Shown here piece by piece: positions 22,481 to 33,528 of a stretch of 64,000 nucleotides of DNA. Origin of the DNA: Uloborus plumipes (lineage: Eukaryota > Arthropoda > Arachnida > Araneae > Uloboridae). The position numbers and the translations under genes are program-made. The notes below the pieces were generated by a model, which did no database searches, was not told the DNA's origin, and saw nothing but the letters and a program-made list of their open reading frames with translations. Position 1 is the first letter of the stretch; the number at the start of each line of letters is the position of its first letter. The DNA is taken from assembly GCA_038373865.1 (NCBI GenBank), contig JAXGGA010004736.1, positions 21,043 through 85,042 on the forward strand, in the 5' to 3' direction.

Positions 22481-22987
22481 TCTTAAAGTTATCTAACTCT
22501 TTGTTAATTACTTTTTCTTTCTCTCAGCTGTTTAAAGTGCCTACAACTCTATTGAGGTAATGTTTTTTATGAAATATACCAAGTGAAACCTTTTTATAAA
22601 TTTGCCTATAAAATTGTGTTGAGTAAGTTAACCCAATTGGTAGAAAACTTAAATCTATTATTTTTCCTTCAAAACTTTAGTATTTCAAAAAATCTTGGTA
22701 CTTGTTGAGATTGGTTTCTTATATTAGACATAAAATTTTTGTTGCTGACCACCTAAGTGGAGCTAACCTGCCCTGCACCCCAGAGCCCTAGGTCAAGAAA
22801 ACTGTTGGCACAGTTGACCTTGACCTCATAGGCTGTTGTGCCACTAAGTTTAGTTTTTTAGGGAGTTAAGTTGCTATTTAACAATCAAATTTTATGAGCA
22901 ATGAAAAAAGTTATATCAGTCCCCCCACATAGATAATTCAGTCAATAAAGTTTACAAGTACCTTTATGCTATAGATGTACAAAAAAT

Positions 22988-23202
22988 AACAACGTTACGA
23001 ATGCACAAATGAGCAGGGATACTGCAGACACGTGTTTCGGCGTTACAAGGAGCGCCTTTTTCAATGCAAAAATTGTCGGATGTCTGTGCATCTATAAGCT
23101 CACAACTTTTTTGCATTGAAAAAGGCGTTCCTTGTGACGCCGAAACACGTGTCTGCAGTATCCCTGCTCATTTGTGCATTCGTAACGTTGTTATTTTCTG
23201 TA
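22988..23202. repeat. Near-perfect palindromic element
   Basis: The left arm starts AACAACGTTACGAATGCAC and continues through CTGCAGACACGTGTTTCGGC; the right arm is its reverse complement, ending at ATTCGTAACGTTGTT. Arms are about 90 bp with a spacer of roughly 35 bp. No coding capacity; a fold-back MITE is likely. Confidence 0.8.
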
Positions 23203-23532
23203 AATTCAGTCAATGTTATATTAACACACGAGAACTCGTGCTGTTATTTCTCACACGAGCGCTCGCGCGGGGTCCAAAAACGACCCCAGGGCTCGCAAAA
23301 GACCCCCCTTTTTTGCAAGAATGGAATGGGTTTAGGAAAAATTGAACCACACCCTCACGTCGATCCAGGACACAATTGTAGCTACCCAAAAGATGGTTTC
23401 CTTATCTGGCTATGAAATTCCAAGAAATTGAAACAAATTTGGTTGGGGTCGATTTCGACCCCGCGCGAGCTCTTGCGAGTTAAGAAAAGTTACATAATTA
23501 GTGTTCCCGCTAGGCCGTTTTTGAAGGGCGCA

Positions 23533-23630
23533 GCGCCCTGCCCTTTTTCAGATCGGCAAAATGCGCCCTGCCCTAGTTTTAATCCTCAAACTGCGCCCTG
23601 CCCTTTCAAAAATAGCAAAATTGCGCCCAG
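23533..23630. repeat. Three 30-bp tandem units starting GCGCCCTGCCCT
   Basis: GCGCCCTGCCCT recurs at 23533, 23563 and 23593 with exactly 30-bp spacing, and a fourth partial copy starts at 23623. They lie just inside the left end of the hAT element, where arrays of transposase-binding sites are common. Confidence 0.85.
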
Positions 23631-24684
23631 TATATAAAACAAGATGTCTCAAGCATCGTATAGCCGATCGCGATATCGAGGCAATTTCTTTTGACCACAT
23701 AGATCGTTGAAAAAACGCGCATGCATTCTTTGTCCCCAGAACTGCACCCTGAAAATGGCCCATGAAGAAAAGGCAATCAGATCCCCAGACAAAGAGAATG
23801 AATAAGATTCCAAGAATTGAAAGTGTTATCAGTAAAAGAGCATGTTTTCCCTTTTCTTTCCAATGTAGAAAAAGGTCCTGTCATCCGTGAGGGGGCAAGG
23901 GGAGTCAAAGAAATCATTGTTTCATTCCTCCCCATTTAAGCCCTATTCTTGATCTTCTGAGAATTTACTCTCAGAGAGGGAAGGTGGTGAATACTTCCTA
24001 GTATTTTTACCTATAGGGCAGGGGTGTCTGTTCCAGGAAAAGTATAGAAGGAGTACTTATTTTCCAGAAAACTCCCATTATCCATGACTTATATAAAAAA
24101 AATAGCGACCGACACGTGCGCCGAAAAGTATGCGATCTTGTATGTAGATGCCTTCTGCAAAAAGGAAATTCAAAGAGCAAGAAATAAAGAATTAAGATAG
24201 AATTAAGATTCAAGCAAAGGCAAGCTTTGTTATTTGAATATTAATCCTTCCTTTTTAGTACTATTCATTGAAAAAAGTTTGAACATCATTTGTCATAACC
24301 GAAGTCTTAAAACTCAGAGCCATTATCTGCTGCATAACAAGTAAATGCTTGTCTTTTGGAACATGTGAAAAAAAAGATGAGACTTTTTTATTCTGAATAA
24401 AATAAATAATAAAATTAGCAGATTCGATCTTGAAATGATTAAACTTTAAATAAAAAAATATGGAGTACCTGTCAATCAGCCATTTTCCTGGAACTTGGTA
24501 AAAAAAAATTCATTTTCAAGTGCTTAGAAATTTTTTGAAAGTTAATATAGTTCTTGATGTCCATAGGTATTCAATGAATTGTGATTTTCTTTTTTAACTG
24601 TCCAGCAATACAATTTTCTATTTTTTTTACATGTTTCGATATGCTTAATACACGTGCGTTGCAAAAAAAAAAAATGCCTGCAGT

Positions 24685-25210
24685 GTTTGAGATTTCAATC
24701 CTTTTGCATCTTGTAAATATTTTAATATTTTTAACAATCAGAAGGTTTTTAGACACTTGTTACTTCATATTAGCTTGATTTGTGTTTTATTTTAATAAAT
24801 TACTTTATTTTTTAAACCATGTCTACAATGAACTCTATTTCGCGGAAAATTGCCTCTCGGGTTTGAAATTTCAATCCTTTTGCATCTTTTAAATTCTTTA
24901 ATGTATTTGATTATCGGAAGTTTTTTTTACATATGCTACTCAAGATAAGGTTATTTTATGTTTTATTTTCAAAAAATCATAAAATAAATTTTTTGAAACA
25001 TGACAACATTAAAGACGTGTTTCGCAAATAATTACTTCTAGTGTTTGAGATTTCAATACTTTGCATCTTGTAAATGTTTGAAATTTCTTAACAATTAGAA
25101 GTTATTTCAATATGTGCTACATTTAATTAGGTTGTTTATTTCTCATTTTAATTATTATCTTGTTCCAAAACTTGTCTATGAATTATTTCAAGTTAGATAG
25201 TCATTATTTG
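24685..25210. repeat. Three decayed tandem units of about 180 bp
   Basis: TGTTTGAGATTTCAATCC or a variant followed by TTTTGCATCTT occurs at about 24685, 24861 and 25042, and later parts of each unit (ATTTTTTAAACCATGTC-like) also correspond. The array is internal to the hAT element. Confidence 0.7.
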
Positions 25211-25770
25211 CTTGTTGGTTATCACTGATTTTTTTCAAAAATATTAAAATTAAACAAAAGAGCATATAATATTTCAAGTTAATGTTTGTTTTAAATGTTA
25301 TTATTTTTGAAATATTTAATTAATATTCATCATTTTCTTTATCGTCTAAAATACTTAATGGCATAATTTATATTATTATAAGAAATAATTTTTAAGAAAT
25401 AATGAGAGGTTTATCTTGCGAACTTTAAATTATCCCTCAATATGTTGATCTATGCATTTGTTCCCTAAATTTCCTATACTTTTGCCACATGCATTTTCAA
25501 TTTCTTATCAGAATATTTTTAATTGCAGTAAATATGGCTCAAAGAATCTGATCTTGCAGCTAAAGGGCTATTTATCCAATTTTTTTGGAGGGGCACAGGT
25601 ACATATTCCTAGAGGGGGGGGGGAGTTCAACAATATTTGAAGGGGTGTGCCACAGCTCTGGGAGGGGGCAACACCGCGTTGAAGTAGTGCCCCTTTCGCA
25701 ATAAATAGTGCCCCTTTCAGACACCAGCACCCTGCCCTTTTTTTCCTCTAGAGTGAACACTATACATAAT

Positions 25771-26354
25771 ATTTTATCATATTCTTGTATTAACAATTTT
25801 TTTTAATGCATTGCTCTAAGTGTCAATAATTGTAGCTCTGCTTTTACGATAATTTAAAATTTTAGAGATTTTTGACATGACGTAATTCTGGGTTATTGTA
25901 ATCAGATCTTTTAGACTGAGTAAAACCAATCAATATGTAATTATATTTTCCTGACCTCAATAATTGTTCATTTGTACATTAACGTTATGTGTCTATAAGT
26001 TACGGATTTAAGATAAATATTACTTTTTATGTAAATAAACTAATTATTTATTAATAATCAATTAAATAATATTTTCATTAAAGTCTGATCGTATTCATTA
26101 CAAATACAAAAATGATGACCAGCAATAGATTCTGGGCCGAGCTAGGCTTGTCCTAGTCAATTTATTCGTCCCTAGTGAGGATCAAGAGCTATGATAATTG
26201 CATCTTACACCATTTTCAACTGCAGTAACAAAGCAGTAAGTTATCACCTTTAAGTTCCTCGCTGATGTGCTGATTTTGTTTTAGCTACTAGTTTGTTGGC
26301 ACTTTTATCTTCTAAGTAATGATTTGTCTGCAGCTTTATTATTGTTTATTCCAG
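25771..26354. other. Gene-free stretch with dispersed repeat copy 2
   Basis: The second copy of the GACCAGCAAYAGATTCTGGG family starts at 26117. The rest is AT-rich with no recognised feature. Confidence 0.4.
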
Positions 26355-26405
26355 ATTGATGAGGTCAAACTAGGAGGAAACTGAAATCTCTGGATGGTAT
26401 AACAG
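26355..26405 (+). ncRNA. Possible non-coding exon A
   Basis: A pyrimidine-rich tract ending ATTCCAG precedes these 51 bp and CAG|GTCAGT follows, giving plausible splice borders. All three frames contain stops, so if transcribed it is a UTR or non-coding exon. Evidence is splice-site likeness only. Confidence 0.2.
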
Positions 26406-26846
26406 GTCAGTCGGTATATTCTATTCGGGAGCATATTTTTTTTTTTCATTGTTTGAAAAATTAGAAAAAATAAATTGCATTTCCAACTACAAATTAATTG
26501 GCGATGTTTAACTTTTTACAATGACCAAATTTGTAGAATTTACTCATCATTAAAACAACTAATGTCGACATATATTTAAAGGTGCAATGAACAAAATATT
26601 TGTTTAGCTTGATACCAACATTAAAAAAAATACAAAAAAGTTGTAAAATCCAATATTAATAAGAAATCTGAAATTGAAGTTCAAAAGAAATGAACTGCAA
26701 CTTATGTCAAAAGATACCAAGCAAAATATTCAAAATGTCCTGTATCGAACCAAATGGATAGCCATTACGTACCTCAATAGTTGAAGAATATCATGTACCA
26801 TATAGAGAATTGTTTTATAATTAATTCCTTGTGTTTTGTTTTACAG

Positions 26847-26967
26847 AAATTGAAACTGAAACAGAAGAATATAGCAGATTATCTGGAATGTTTTCTGTTA
26901 TGAAATGGTGACTTCAGATTTTAAGTCGCGGACAGATTGAAGAAAAAATGCATCTTCATAATATTTG
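26847..26967 (+). ncRNA. Possible non-coding exon B
   Basis: TTTGTTTTACAG precedes and TTTG|GTAAGTG follows this 121-bp segment, a strong-looking acceptor and donor. It includes in-frame stops. It may belong with the segment at 26355-26405 to an untranslated leader or non-coding RNA on the plus strand. No transcript evidence is available here. Confidence 0.22.
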
Positions 26968-27218
26968 GTAAGTGAATTTTTATGCTTATCAAGTACTTTT
27001 TTATAATTGAAACATTTGGTTGCAATTTGATACTTTCACCTGCACCCTGTCGTCTTTTTTCCATTTCTAAATGTGCGAAATGTGTTGTGTTTTAATTTCG
27101 CCTTTACCCTTTTGAAGTTTTAACTACACTTAAAGTAAGTGTTTTTTGGCTTTAAAATGTAATTTCCTTATTTCTTTTATAATTTCATTTGAATATCAAT
27201 CTGACTTCAAATGTTTTT

Positions 27219-27420
27219 AACAAAATCTTTTAAACTAAAGATAAAAAGCGTTTCATTGCACAATCTTTTAAACGAAGATAAAAAGCGTTGGTACAAATGC
27301 GTTATACGACCTACGGCGCCAACAAAGGCGATAAGTATTTCCGGATGGCACCCCGGACAAAACGCAATGTCTGTGACGTCATGGGCGTGCGGTGCGCCGT
27401 GGATCCAGCGGTGATGCTCT
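27219..27420 (+). promoter_or_regulatory. GC-rich patch with a CRE-like site
   Basis: A 37-bp direct duplication (AATCTTTTAAAC... AAAAAGCGTT) at about 27225-27290 is followed by an island distinctly richer in G+C than its surroundings. It contains the perfect palindrome TGACGTCA at 27374-27381, the CREB/ATF binding consensus. Either a promoter fragment or part of an older element; the Merlin element was inserted about 90 bp downstream. Confidence 0.25.
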
Positions 27421-27548
27421 GTGAGTATGGTAACCCTGAGTGAATTCTGAGTGAATCACAGTTTATTGTTGTTTTTTTCTCACGTGGCCGTTCGTATGGA
27501 AGGTAGGTGAAGGTATGTTCTGCTCTTAGGGAGATTTTGAAGGAATTT

Positions 27549-27628
27549 AAACTTGAATACTCTAAAATAAAGTTTCCGATGAAACTGTAGGTAACTTTCC
27601 GAAGCTTTATTTTAGAGTATTAAAGTTT
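27549..27628. repeat. Hairpin in the Merlin leader
   Basis: Arms of 24 bp at 27549-27572 and 27605-27628 (core AATACTCTAAAATAAAG) pair with one mismatch around a 32-base loop. It is immediately upstream of the transposase start and could affect its expression or be a transposase-binding region. Confidence 0.85.
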
Positions 27629-27677
27629 CAAATTGTTTGTTTAGGTTTTTTTTTGTCTCATATACATCGTACCGATT

Positions 27678-28685
27678 ATGAGTTCGGTGTGTAGCGTTGT
27701 TGAAAAATATCAGTTGAAACTGTTAAATGAGTCGTCTTTTATTTTTTCTAGCTCTCGCCCAACTTACGGTCGTACCGGGGTGCCAAATCGTTTGTTTATT
27801 TTTAAATTAATTGAGAACAAAGAGGTATTTCTGGAATTTTTAAGGGAAGTAGGGTTATTGAAAAGTGAAATTATTTGTACTCGATACAGTTCGTCAATGA
27901 CAATAAGAAATAGAAAGAATATATCTGATGGCTACGGATTTATATGCAGAAACAAAGTAGATGGGAAAATGTGTGGGAAAGAAACTAGTATAAGGTGGGG
28001 GTCGTGGTTTACTCTGAGTAAATTGAAGTTGGAGGAAATTTTTTTGCTGACATACGAAATTGTTATTGGTACGAAAACGGCAGACATCGAAAAGCAGTAT
28101 TTTTTTGCTACTCACACAATGACAGACTGGCGAAACTATATAAATGAAGAAATTATAAATTACATAGAATTACATTCGGAAAAAATAGGGGGGGGGGTTG
28201 ACAAAATAGTTGAAATAGACGAATCAAAATTTGGAAAAAGAAAATATAACAGGGGTCATGCAGTCGAGGGTCAGTGGGTTTTTGGGGGAACAGAAAGGGG
28301 GACGGGTAAAATGTTTTTCGTTGCTGTGGGGGATAGGAGTAGGGATACTTTATTTTCTGTTATTAAAGAATGGATTTTGCCAGGTACTACCATACATTCA
28401 GACGGGTGGAAAGCGTACAAAACTTTAGATAGAGAAGGCTTTGAACATTTCGCGGTAAATCACGATCTTCATTTTGTAGACCCCGACACAGGCTGTCACA
28501 CTAATACCATTGAATCCACATGGCGACACGTTAAAAGTACACTACCTACACACAATAGGAAGGGGGATTTTAAATGTTATCTTGCTTACTACATGTTCAA
28601 AAAGAATTGTGAGTTTCATAATGAAGATAGGTTTAACAAGTTTTTAGAAATAGTAAGGGGATTAATTGGGAAGATTACGAAATAA
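27678..28685 (+). CDS. Merlin/IS1595-like (ISXO2 domain) transposase
   Basis: The 335-residue protein catalyses cut-and-paste movement of its element. An N-terminal part with a possible zinc-binding group (FICRNKVDGKMCGK, about residues 90-105) precedes the DDE domain: VEIDESKFGKRKYNRG with the first acidic residue (about 197-212), WVFGGTERGTGK, IHSDGWKAY with the second Asp (about 240-248), then HTNTIESTWRHVKS with the catalytic Glu (about 274-287). The order and spacing match the ISXO2-like transposase domain shared by Merlin elements of animals and bacterial IS1016/IS1595. No stop or frameshift interrupts it. The gene is intronless and bounded by inverted repeats on both sides, so the copy may be recent or active. 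Confidence 0.9.
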   Translation: MSSVCSVVEKYQLKLLNESSFIFSSSRPTYGRTGVPNRLFIFKLIENKEVFLEFLREVGLLKSEIICTRYSSSMTIRNRKNISDGYGFICRNKVDGKMCGKETSIRWGSWFTLSKLKLEEIFLLTYEIVIGTKTADIEKQYFFATHTMTDWRNYINEEIINYIELHSEKIGGGVDKIVEIDESKFGKRKYNRGHAVEGQWVFGGTERGTGKMFFVAVGDRSRDTLFSVIKEWILPGTTIHSDGWKAYKTLDREGFEHFAVNHDLHFVDPDTGCHTNTIESTWRHVKSTLPTHNRKGDFKCYLAYYMFKKNCEFHNEDRFNKFLEIVRGLIGKITK

Positions 28686-28952
28686 GAGAAAAGTAAAACC
28701 ATTTTTTTCTCGAAATTTTCTTTAGAATTTTATTAACAAAATTGCAATTTTGGTACTAACATTTTTGGGATTTAACGTTTTTTCATACATTTTGTGAGTG
28801 GATAATTTCCCTAAGAGCGGAATATACCTGCACGACCTTTTTGGTACAAGAATTTTTAAAAAATCCAAGGTAAGTGTATTGAAAAAACCTTTTCATATTG
28901 TGTTATATTGTATTGCATAATATTGTAGGATACTTTGCATGTTTATCTTCGT

Positions 28953-29054
28953 TTTTTCCTGTTGGTGCCAAAAGAGCATCGCCAAGATCGATGTGCGATA
29001 ATTGGCGTCGTACATCGAATGCTTGGCGACGTCTTTTGGCGCCAACAGGAAAAA
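28953..29054. repeat. 102-bp hairpin-forming sequence
   Basis: TTTTTCCTGTTGGTGCCAAA and its continuation GCCAAGATCGATGTGCGA pair with the reverse-complement half ending CTTTTGGCGCCAACAGGAAA across an 8-base loop (TAATTGGCG region). A few mismatches remain. It lies 120 bp right of the Merlin element. It may be a mini fold-back element or a hairpin RNA precursor. Confidence 0.7.
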
Positions 29055-29384
29055 GTCGCCAAGGCTAGGTCGGATATCGAATTTGTTCCAAAAAAATTAA
29101 TAAAATAAAAGTACAAGGAACATTAAAACACATTTTGTCAAAGAAAGAAAAAAAACCTCGTTCGTTAATAAAATGTCTCGAATTTCAATTTTAATCCGTT
29201 GCCAGTTGTTAAATATAAATAAAGAATAAAATGCTCTCGTGAATGAAAAATTTTTGTTAACAAAAAAAAATCGTCTGCCAAAAAAAATAATAATAATAAT
29301 AAATTAAACAAAACAAATAAATAAATAAACAAAAAATCGTCTGCACAGTCAGTCTTTTTTTTCTGAGCCTGCATTTCCGCCATG

Positions 29385-29420
29385 TTTGCGGAGTCGGAGT
29401 TGGAATCAGAGTCATCAAAG
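29385..29420. repeat. Fragment of the GGAGTCGGAG hAT family
   Basis: TTTGCGGAGTCGGAGTTGGA and the following CAGAGTC resemble the sub-terminal part of the 77-1529 element. No second end was found nearby. Confidence 0.45.
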
Positions 29421-29566
29421 AAGATTATTTAGAAAAATACTTTACAATTCAATATTTATCAAAACCATTTTCTTACAAAGTTAGTTTGAAGGAAATCCGC
29501 CTTTAAGTTCAGAATCAACATTCAATTGAAATTTCCCCGTAGGCGCTCATGTTAAAAAAAATTTCT

Positions 29567-30140
29567 GAACGGTTCATCATTGAACGAAAAATGGTTCAAA
29601 TTGAAAAGTGAAATATGGGAATGAGTCTCTTCGAGATCTTTCGAACAAAAAAAAGTTTATTCAATTCGGATGGTTCACTTAAAAGTTATTAGGTGGGGAA
29701 AGGTTGTTTGAACGGTTCAATGTTAAACGAAAAATTGTTCAAATCGGAAATTTAAAAACGGGGATGAAGTATTCTTGCCGAGATCTTTCGAACAAAAAAA
29801 TGTTTGTTTAAATCGGACGGTTCACTCAAAAGTTATTAGTTTAAGAGCTTGTTTGAACGGTTCAATGTTGAACGAAAAATTGTTCAAATCGGAAATTCAA
29901 AAACGGGAATGAAATATTCTTGATAAGATCTTTCTAACAAAAAAAAGTTTGTTCAAATCGGACTGTTCATTAAAAAGTTAGTATCGCGAGACAGGTTGTT
30001 TGAACGGTTCAAAGTTGAACCAAAAATTGTTCAAATCAAAAAATCAAATATGGGAATGAGCTGTACTCGCCGAGATCTTTCCAACAAAAAAAATTTCGTT
30101 CAAATCGGAATGTTCATTCAAAAGTTATTAGGGGGCGGGG
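29567..30140. repeat. Four tandem units of about 145 bp
   Basis: Each unit starts GAACGGTTCA (29567, 29710, 29855, 30002), continues with GAACGAAAAATTGTTCAAAT, includes CGAGATCTTTCGAACAAAAA and ends with TTCA(C/T)TNAAAAGTTATTAG. The array is followed by a GACC(G/A)ACC run at about 30143-30178, a combination typical of interspersed repeat tails. Confidence 0.85.
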
Positions 30141-30264
30141 GGACAAACAGACCGACCGACCGACCGACAGACCGACACACAAATTCCCCATCTCAATACC
30201 CTACTATCAAATTTTTAATTTTTCGATATTTATTTCATTTTTTTTGTTTCTTTGACTTCTTTTT

Positions 30265-30335
30265 ACTTGGCGATATTTTTGAAATTGGCGATATTTTTGT
30301 ACTTGGCGATATTTTTTGGACTTGGCGATATTTTT
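30265..30335. repeat. Minisatellite, unit ACTTGGCGATATTTTTG
   Basis: Four consecutive units of 16-19 bp carry TTGGCGATATTTTT. The same TTGGCGA/TCGCCAA word recurs in other repeats of the window (17.3, 29.0 and 44.4-44.5 kb). Confidence 0.8.
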
Positions 30336-32468
30336 AGATGCATTAAGCAACTTTTAATGCTTTTTTCGTCTCTTTTATTTTTAACGGGAAAGTAGGCTAA
30401 AAAGCGTTTTATTGATTATTTCAGAAATCATTGCAGTAAAAATACTTGGGTTTTGTATGCATGCATACAAGGAAAAATAAAACCACTCTTTGTACAGCAA
30501 CATTTCTATTCAAAAGTTCTCTTTTAATTGAATCAAGGCCGTAGCCAGGATTTTTTTTCGGGGGGGGGGGGTTGTTCAAAGTGAAGAAAGTTTGTTTGAA
30601 AAAAAAAATTAACAAGAGGTTACAAGTCTTATGATGCAATGGGAGCATAGGCTGCTTGTACGGAGGGGGGGGGGGGCAAAGGGGCAGCTGCTGCCCTTTA
30701 CTTCCGAAAGTAAAGGGGCCCTTCACTTTTTAGAGCGAAAAATTAACGGTCGGTTATTTACTGAGTGGATTGATTTATTTCATGAAAATTAAAAACTGAA
30801 AATACCACAAAAATTTTTTTTTTCTCATCTTATTTCACAAGAAAGGAACTTTGAATTGCAAAGGGGATATCTACAGTAAAATCCATCCTACTTTTGAGAC
30901 TGTATTAAAGTTTTTAGAGGTCATTTGTTAAAATCCAATAATATAGCCAAATTTTACATTAAAAAAAAAACAGCTTTAGGGTGCCGCCCTAAGCTCCTCA
31001 CAAACTTCTTTTGATCCCTCAATTTCTTGGTGCACCAGCCGCCTATGATTGGGAGTATGTTGGACTAACAGGAAGGAGAGCGAAGCTGAGGTAATGGACA
31101 ACACGTTAATCAATAGGCTTTTGGGAAGAAGGAAAGGAGTCTTTCTCCTCTCCTGCATTATTTTTCAAATAAATATATCAGAATTTATGGCGACATCATG
31201 TTTGAAAAATTGAAGAAAAAATAATTAAAGAATTTCAAAGCTTTGTTCTTTTTTTTTTTTTTTGAAAGTTTAATCTACGAAAAACAAAGCACACAACTAC
31301 ATTTCATATATTTTTTTAAAAATCAGGAAAATTTATTTATCATTTTTTATTGTTACTACTATTTTTTAATTGTCTTTAATTCGAAAGAAATAATGTTTCA
31401 TTGTAAACATTACACACATCACTATATTACATGATACTGTTAAAGTAAAATAAAAAATAAATAAAATGCTGATTAAAAGTGAACAGCATGCATTTTCATT
31501 TCCTGTTTTCCTTAAGCATCTTTAAAAAGTTGAGAAGTCCCTTAATATGAATACTGCCTGTTAAAAAACCTGAAAAGTAACGAAATCACTTGTAAATTAA
31601 AAATTATGAACTTTTCAATGAAAAGTAGATGTTCAAAATTTGTTCCTTTTTAAAGTAAGTTAAAACTGAATTGGAATGCTAAATCTCTCTACTTAAATGT
31701 GCCTTTTGCTCAGTATTGAAATTGGAGTGGAAGATTACATTTTCATGTTTGCTATACTTTAATCAACTACTTTCCTTCTATGCAAAAGTGAACAAATGTA
31801 TTTAAAGGCAATTTCTTCTCTATTTGAATTTTCAAAGGAAAAAAAAATCAATAAACCAACGAAATTTTTTTTCTTGAAATATGAAATATTATGCAATATA
31901 AATTTCGTTAAAAACAACCAAAGCTGAATGGAAAAGGATCAAATAAGCTATGTGCTAAAATATGATTGAAGTGAAAAACCAACTTAAATAAAACACAAAT
32001 TTTAATAAAAATACAGTATATAGCTATTTCATGGCTACAATAAAGCCGATTAATTCTTTCTTTTTCCATGATAAAAGAATCTCAACGACAAGTGCCATAA
32101 ATTTTGTTATCCCGTTAAAGATTATAAGTAGACCAGCAGGAGAGACAGTACAGTTTGTTTTAAGTTGAAAAGATAGAAAAAAAACTCCTTTGGCAAAATA
32201 GTGAGCAGAACAATTTAAGTTTATTCAAATGATTTTTTTTTATTTTTATTATTAAGACTTAATATCTACCTTGCTGTGATAGTTTGAAATCTGATAAATG
32301 TTAATGTTAGCTAATGAATATCAGCATCCTCATTCCAAATTCATTGGCGAAAAATTGAATGTTTCGTAAAAATCACTGGTGAATGTCTGCATTCTTAAAT
32401 GTCGATCTTTCACAATGATGTGTGCATTTTGATTTTTTTCATTCAACCATTTTAAATGGAATATTAGT
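30336..32468. other. Gene-free stretch
   Basis: Around 30535-30720 there is GGCCGTAGCCAGGATTTTTT followed by a G-run, a phrase also present near 240 (GTCGTAGCCAGAACTCAC plus GGGGGG), so part of it is a small interspersed element. The remainder is AT-rich with homopolymers and no recognised gene. Confidence 0.35.
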
Positions 32469-32718
32469 TCTGTATCTCAGAACCAGAACGACGTAAGTCC
32501 AAAAATGGCGATTTTCACTTTTTTGCTTCATTGTATGTAGAATCTTATTCCACATCGACCCATTAAAACAGTATTCCAGAAAAGAAATTCCTTCACAATC
32601 ATTTTGCAGCGTGAAAAGTGCGCGAGTCCCATCCTTTGCATGTATCCGACAATAGTTTTCGCCCTCTACTGAAAAAGGACGAAAATGGATTTACCTTAGT
32701 CTGGTTCTGAAGTACAGA
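32469..32718. mobile_element. 250-bp MITE
   Basis: TTCTGTATCTCAGAACCAGA with CGTAAGTCC is mirrored by GGATTTACC and TCTGGTTCTGAAGTACAGA. Interior GGCGATTTTCACTTTTT / AAAAAGGACGAAAATGG is also loosely inverted. Superfamily not determined; no coding capacity. Confidence 0.6.
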
Positions 32719-32729
32719 GTTATGATTAA

Positions 32730-33528
32730 AAGTGACAGAACTATTACTTTTTTATAATAACTTTCCAGGCTCGTTCTGTTTGTTTAGCTCTAATTTTATC
32801 ACAATTGGTATTTTTAAGAATTTTGTTTTCAATCCAGTCAATTTTATTGATTTTCAAAAAAAAAAAAAAAAACCCTGTTTTTTCATCTTTTTTTTTTTTT
32901 TGAAATGTCACTCATCTTTCCCCTATGGAAACTTTCCATCACTACTAAAAAAATTAAGAATCTAATTTTCTTTTTATGGTTATTTTTTTAAATTCTTTTT
33001 CTGTTATAATTTCTAGTTAACTGTTTATATCTACTTCTAGTAAGAGAAAGAGACAATGATGTATTTTACAGTATCTAAGGTGATAATAAAGATAAAAGGG
33101 AAACACATGGAGTTTTGCTTTGTTTTATTTATTTATTTATGTATATGTTTGTGGAATAAATATCTTTACTCAAATAATTATGCAAGCATGATATATTTGC
33201 ATCAAAATTATTGGATTGCTATTAATTATATTTTAAATAGTAATTCAACAGTTTTCTGATGAAAATGCTGCTTTTAAATTTAGTTGATAAAAGCTTGATT
33301 TTAATTTTCCTTATAGGATTGTAAGCAGGAACAATTATTTCAATTATTTTTCAAGAGAGTACCTATCTCATGAGGTGCATAAACTGCTGATTACTGCCAA
33401 CTCTGCTCATCTAATTATTTTAGCATAGGTATGTTGGATGTTTTCCGGTTTAGTGATTTTTTTCCTTAAAGTTTGATTCAGCATACAAAATATGTGAGCC
33501 AAGCCATTTAAATGTTATTGCTATGTAT
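32730..33528. other. Gene-free stretch
   Basis: AT-rich, several homopolymer runs, short frames without motifs. Nothing recognised. Confidence 0.3.

Larger units (their letters stand above)
23499..25762. mobile_element. 2.26-kb hAT-type element with internal repeats
   Basis: The left end TAGTGTTCCCGCTAGG and the right end CCTCTAGAGTGAACACTA are imperfect inverted repeats. A perfect 8-bp direct repeat, TACATAAT, flanks the element at 23491-23498 and 25763-25770. GCCCTGCCCTTT occurs near both ends. Internal structure includes three 30-bp tandem units near the left end and three units of about 180 bp in the middle. No transposase-like frame remains, so it is non-autonomous. Confidence 0.82.
27507..28833 (+). 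mobile_element. Merlin-type DNA transposon, apparently autonomous
   Basis: The left end GTGAAGGTATGTTCTGCTCT at 27507 is matched by the reverse complement of the right end at 28804-28833 (GTGCAGGTATATTCCGCTCT on that strand); the match continues through TAGGGARATT. The 1.33-kb element holds one uninterrupted transposase gene at 27678-28685. The 170-bp leader contains a 24-bp-arm hairpin. I could not find a convincing 8-9 bp target duplication, so the outermost bases are uncertain. Confidence 0.85.

Noticed and set aside
27507..27514. An 8-bp target duplication for the Merlin element
   Set aside because: Flanks GAAGGTAG and GACCTTTT do not match in any nearby register, so none is claimed.
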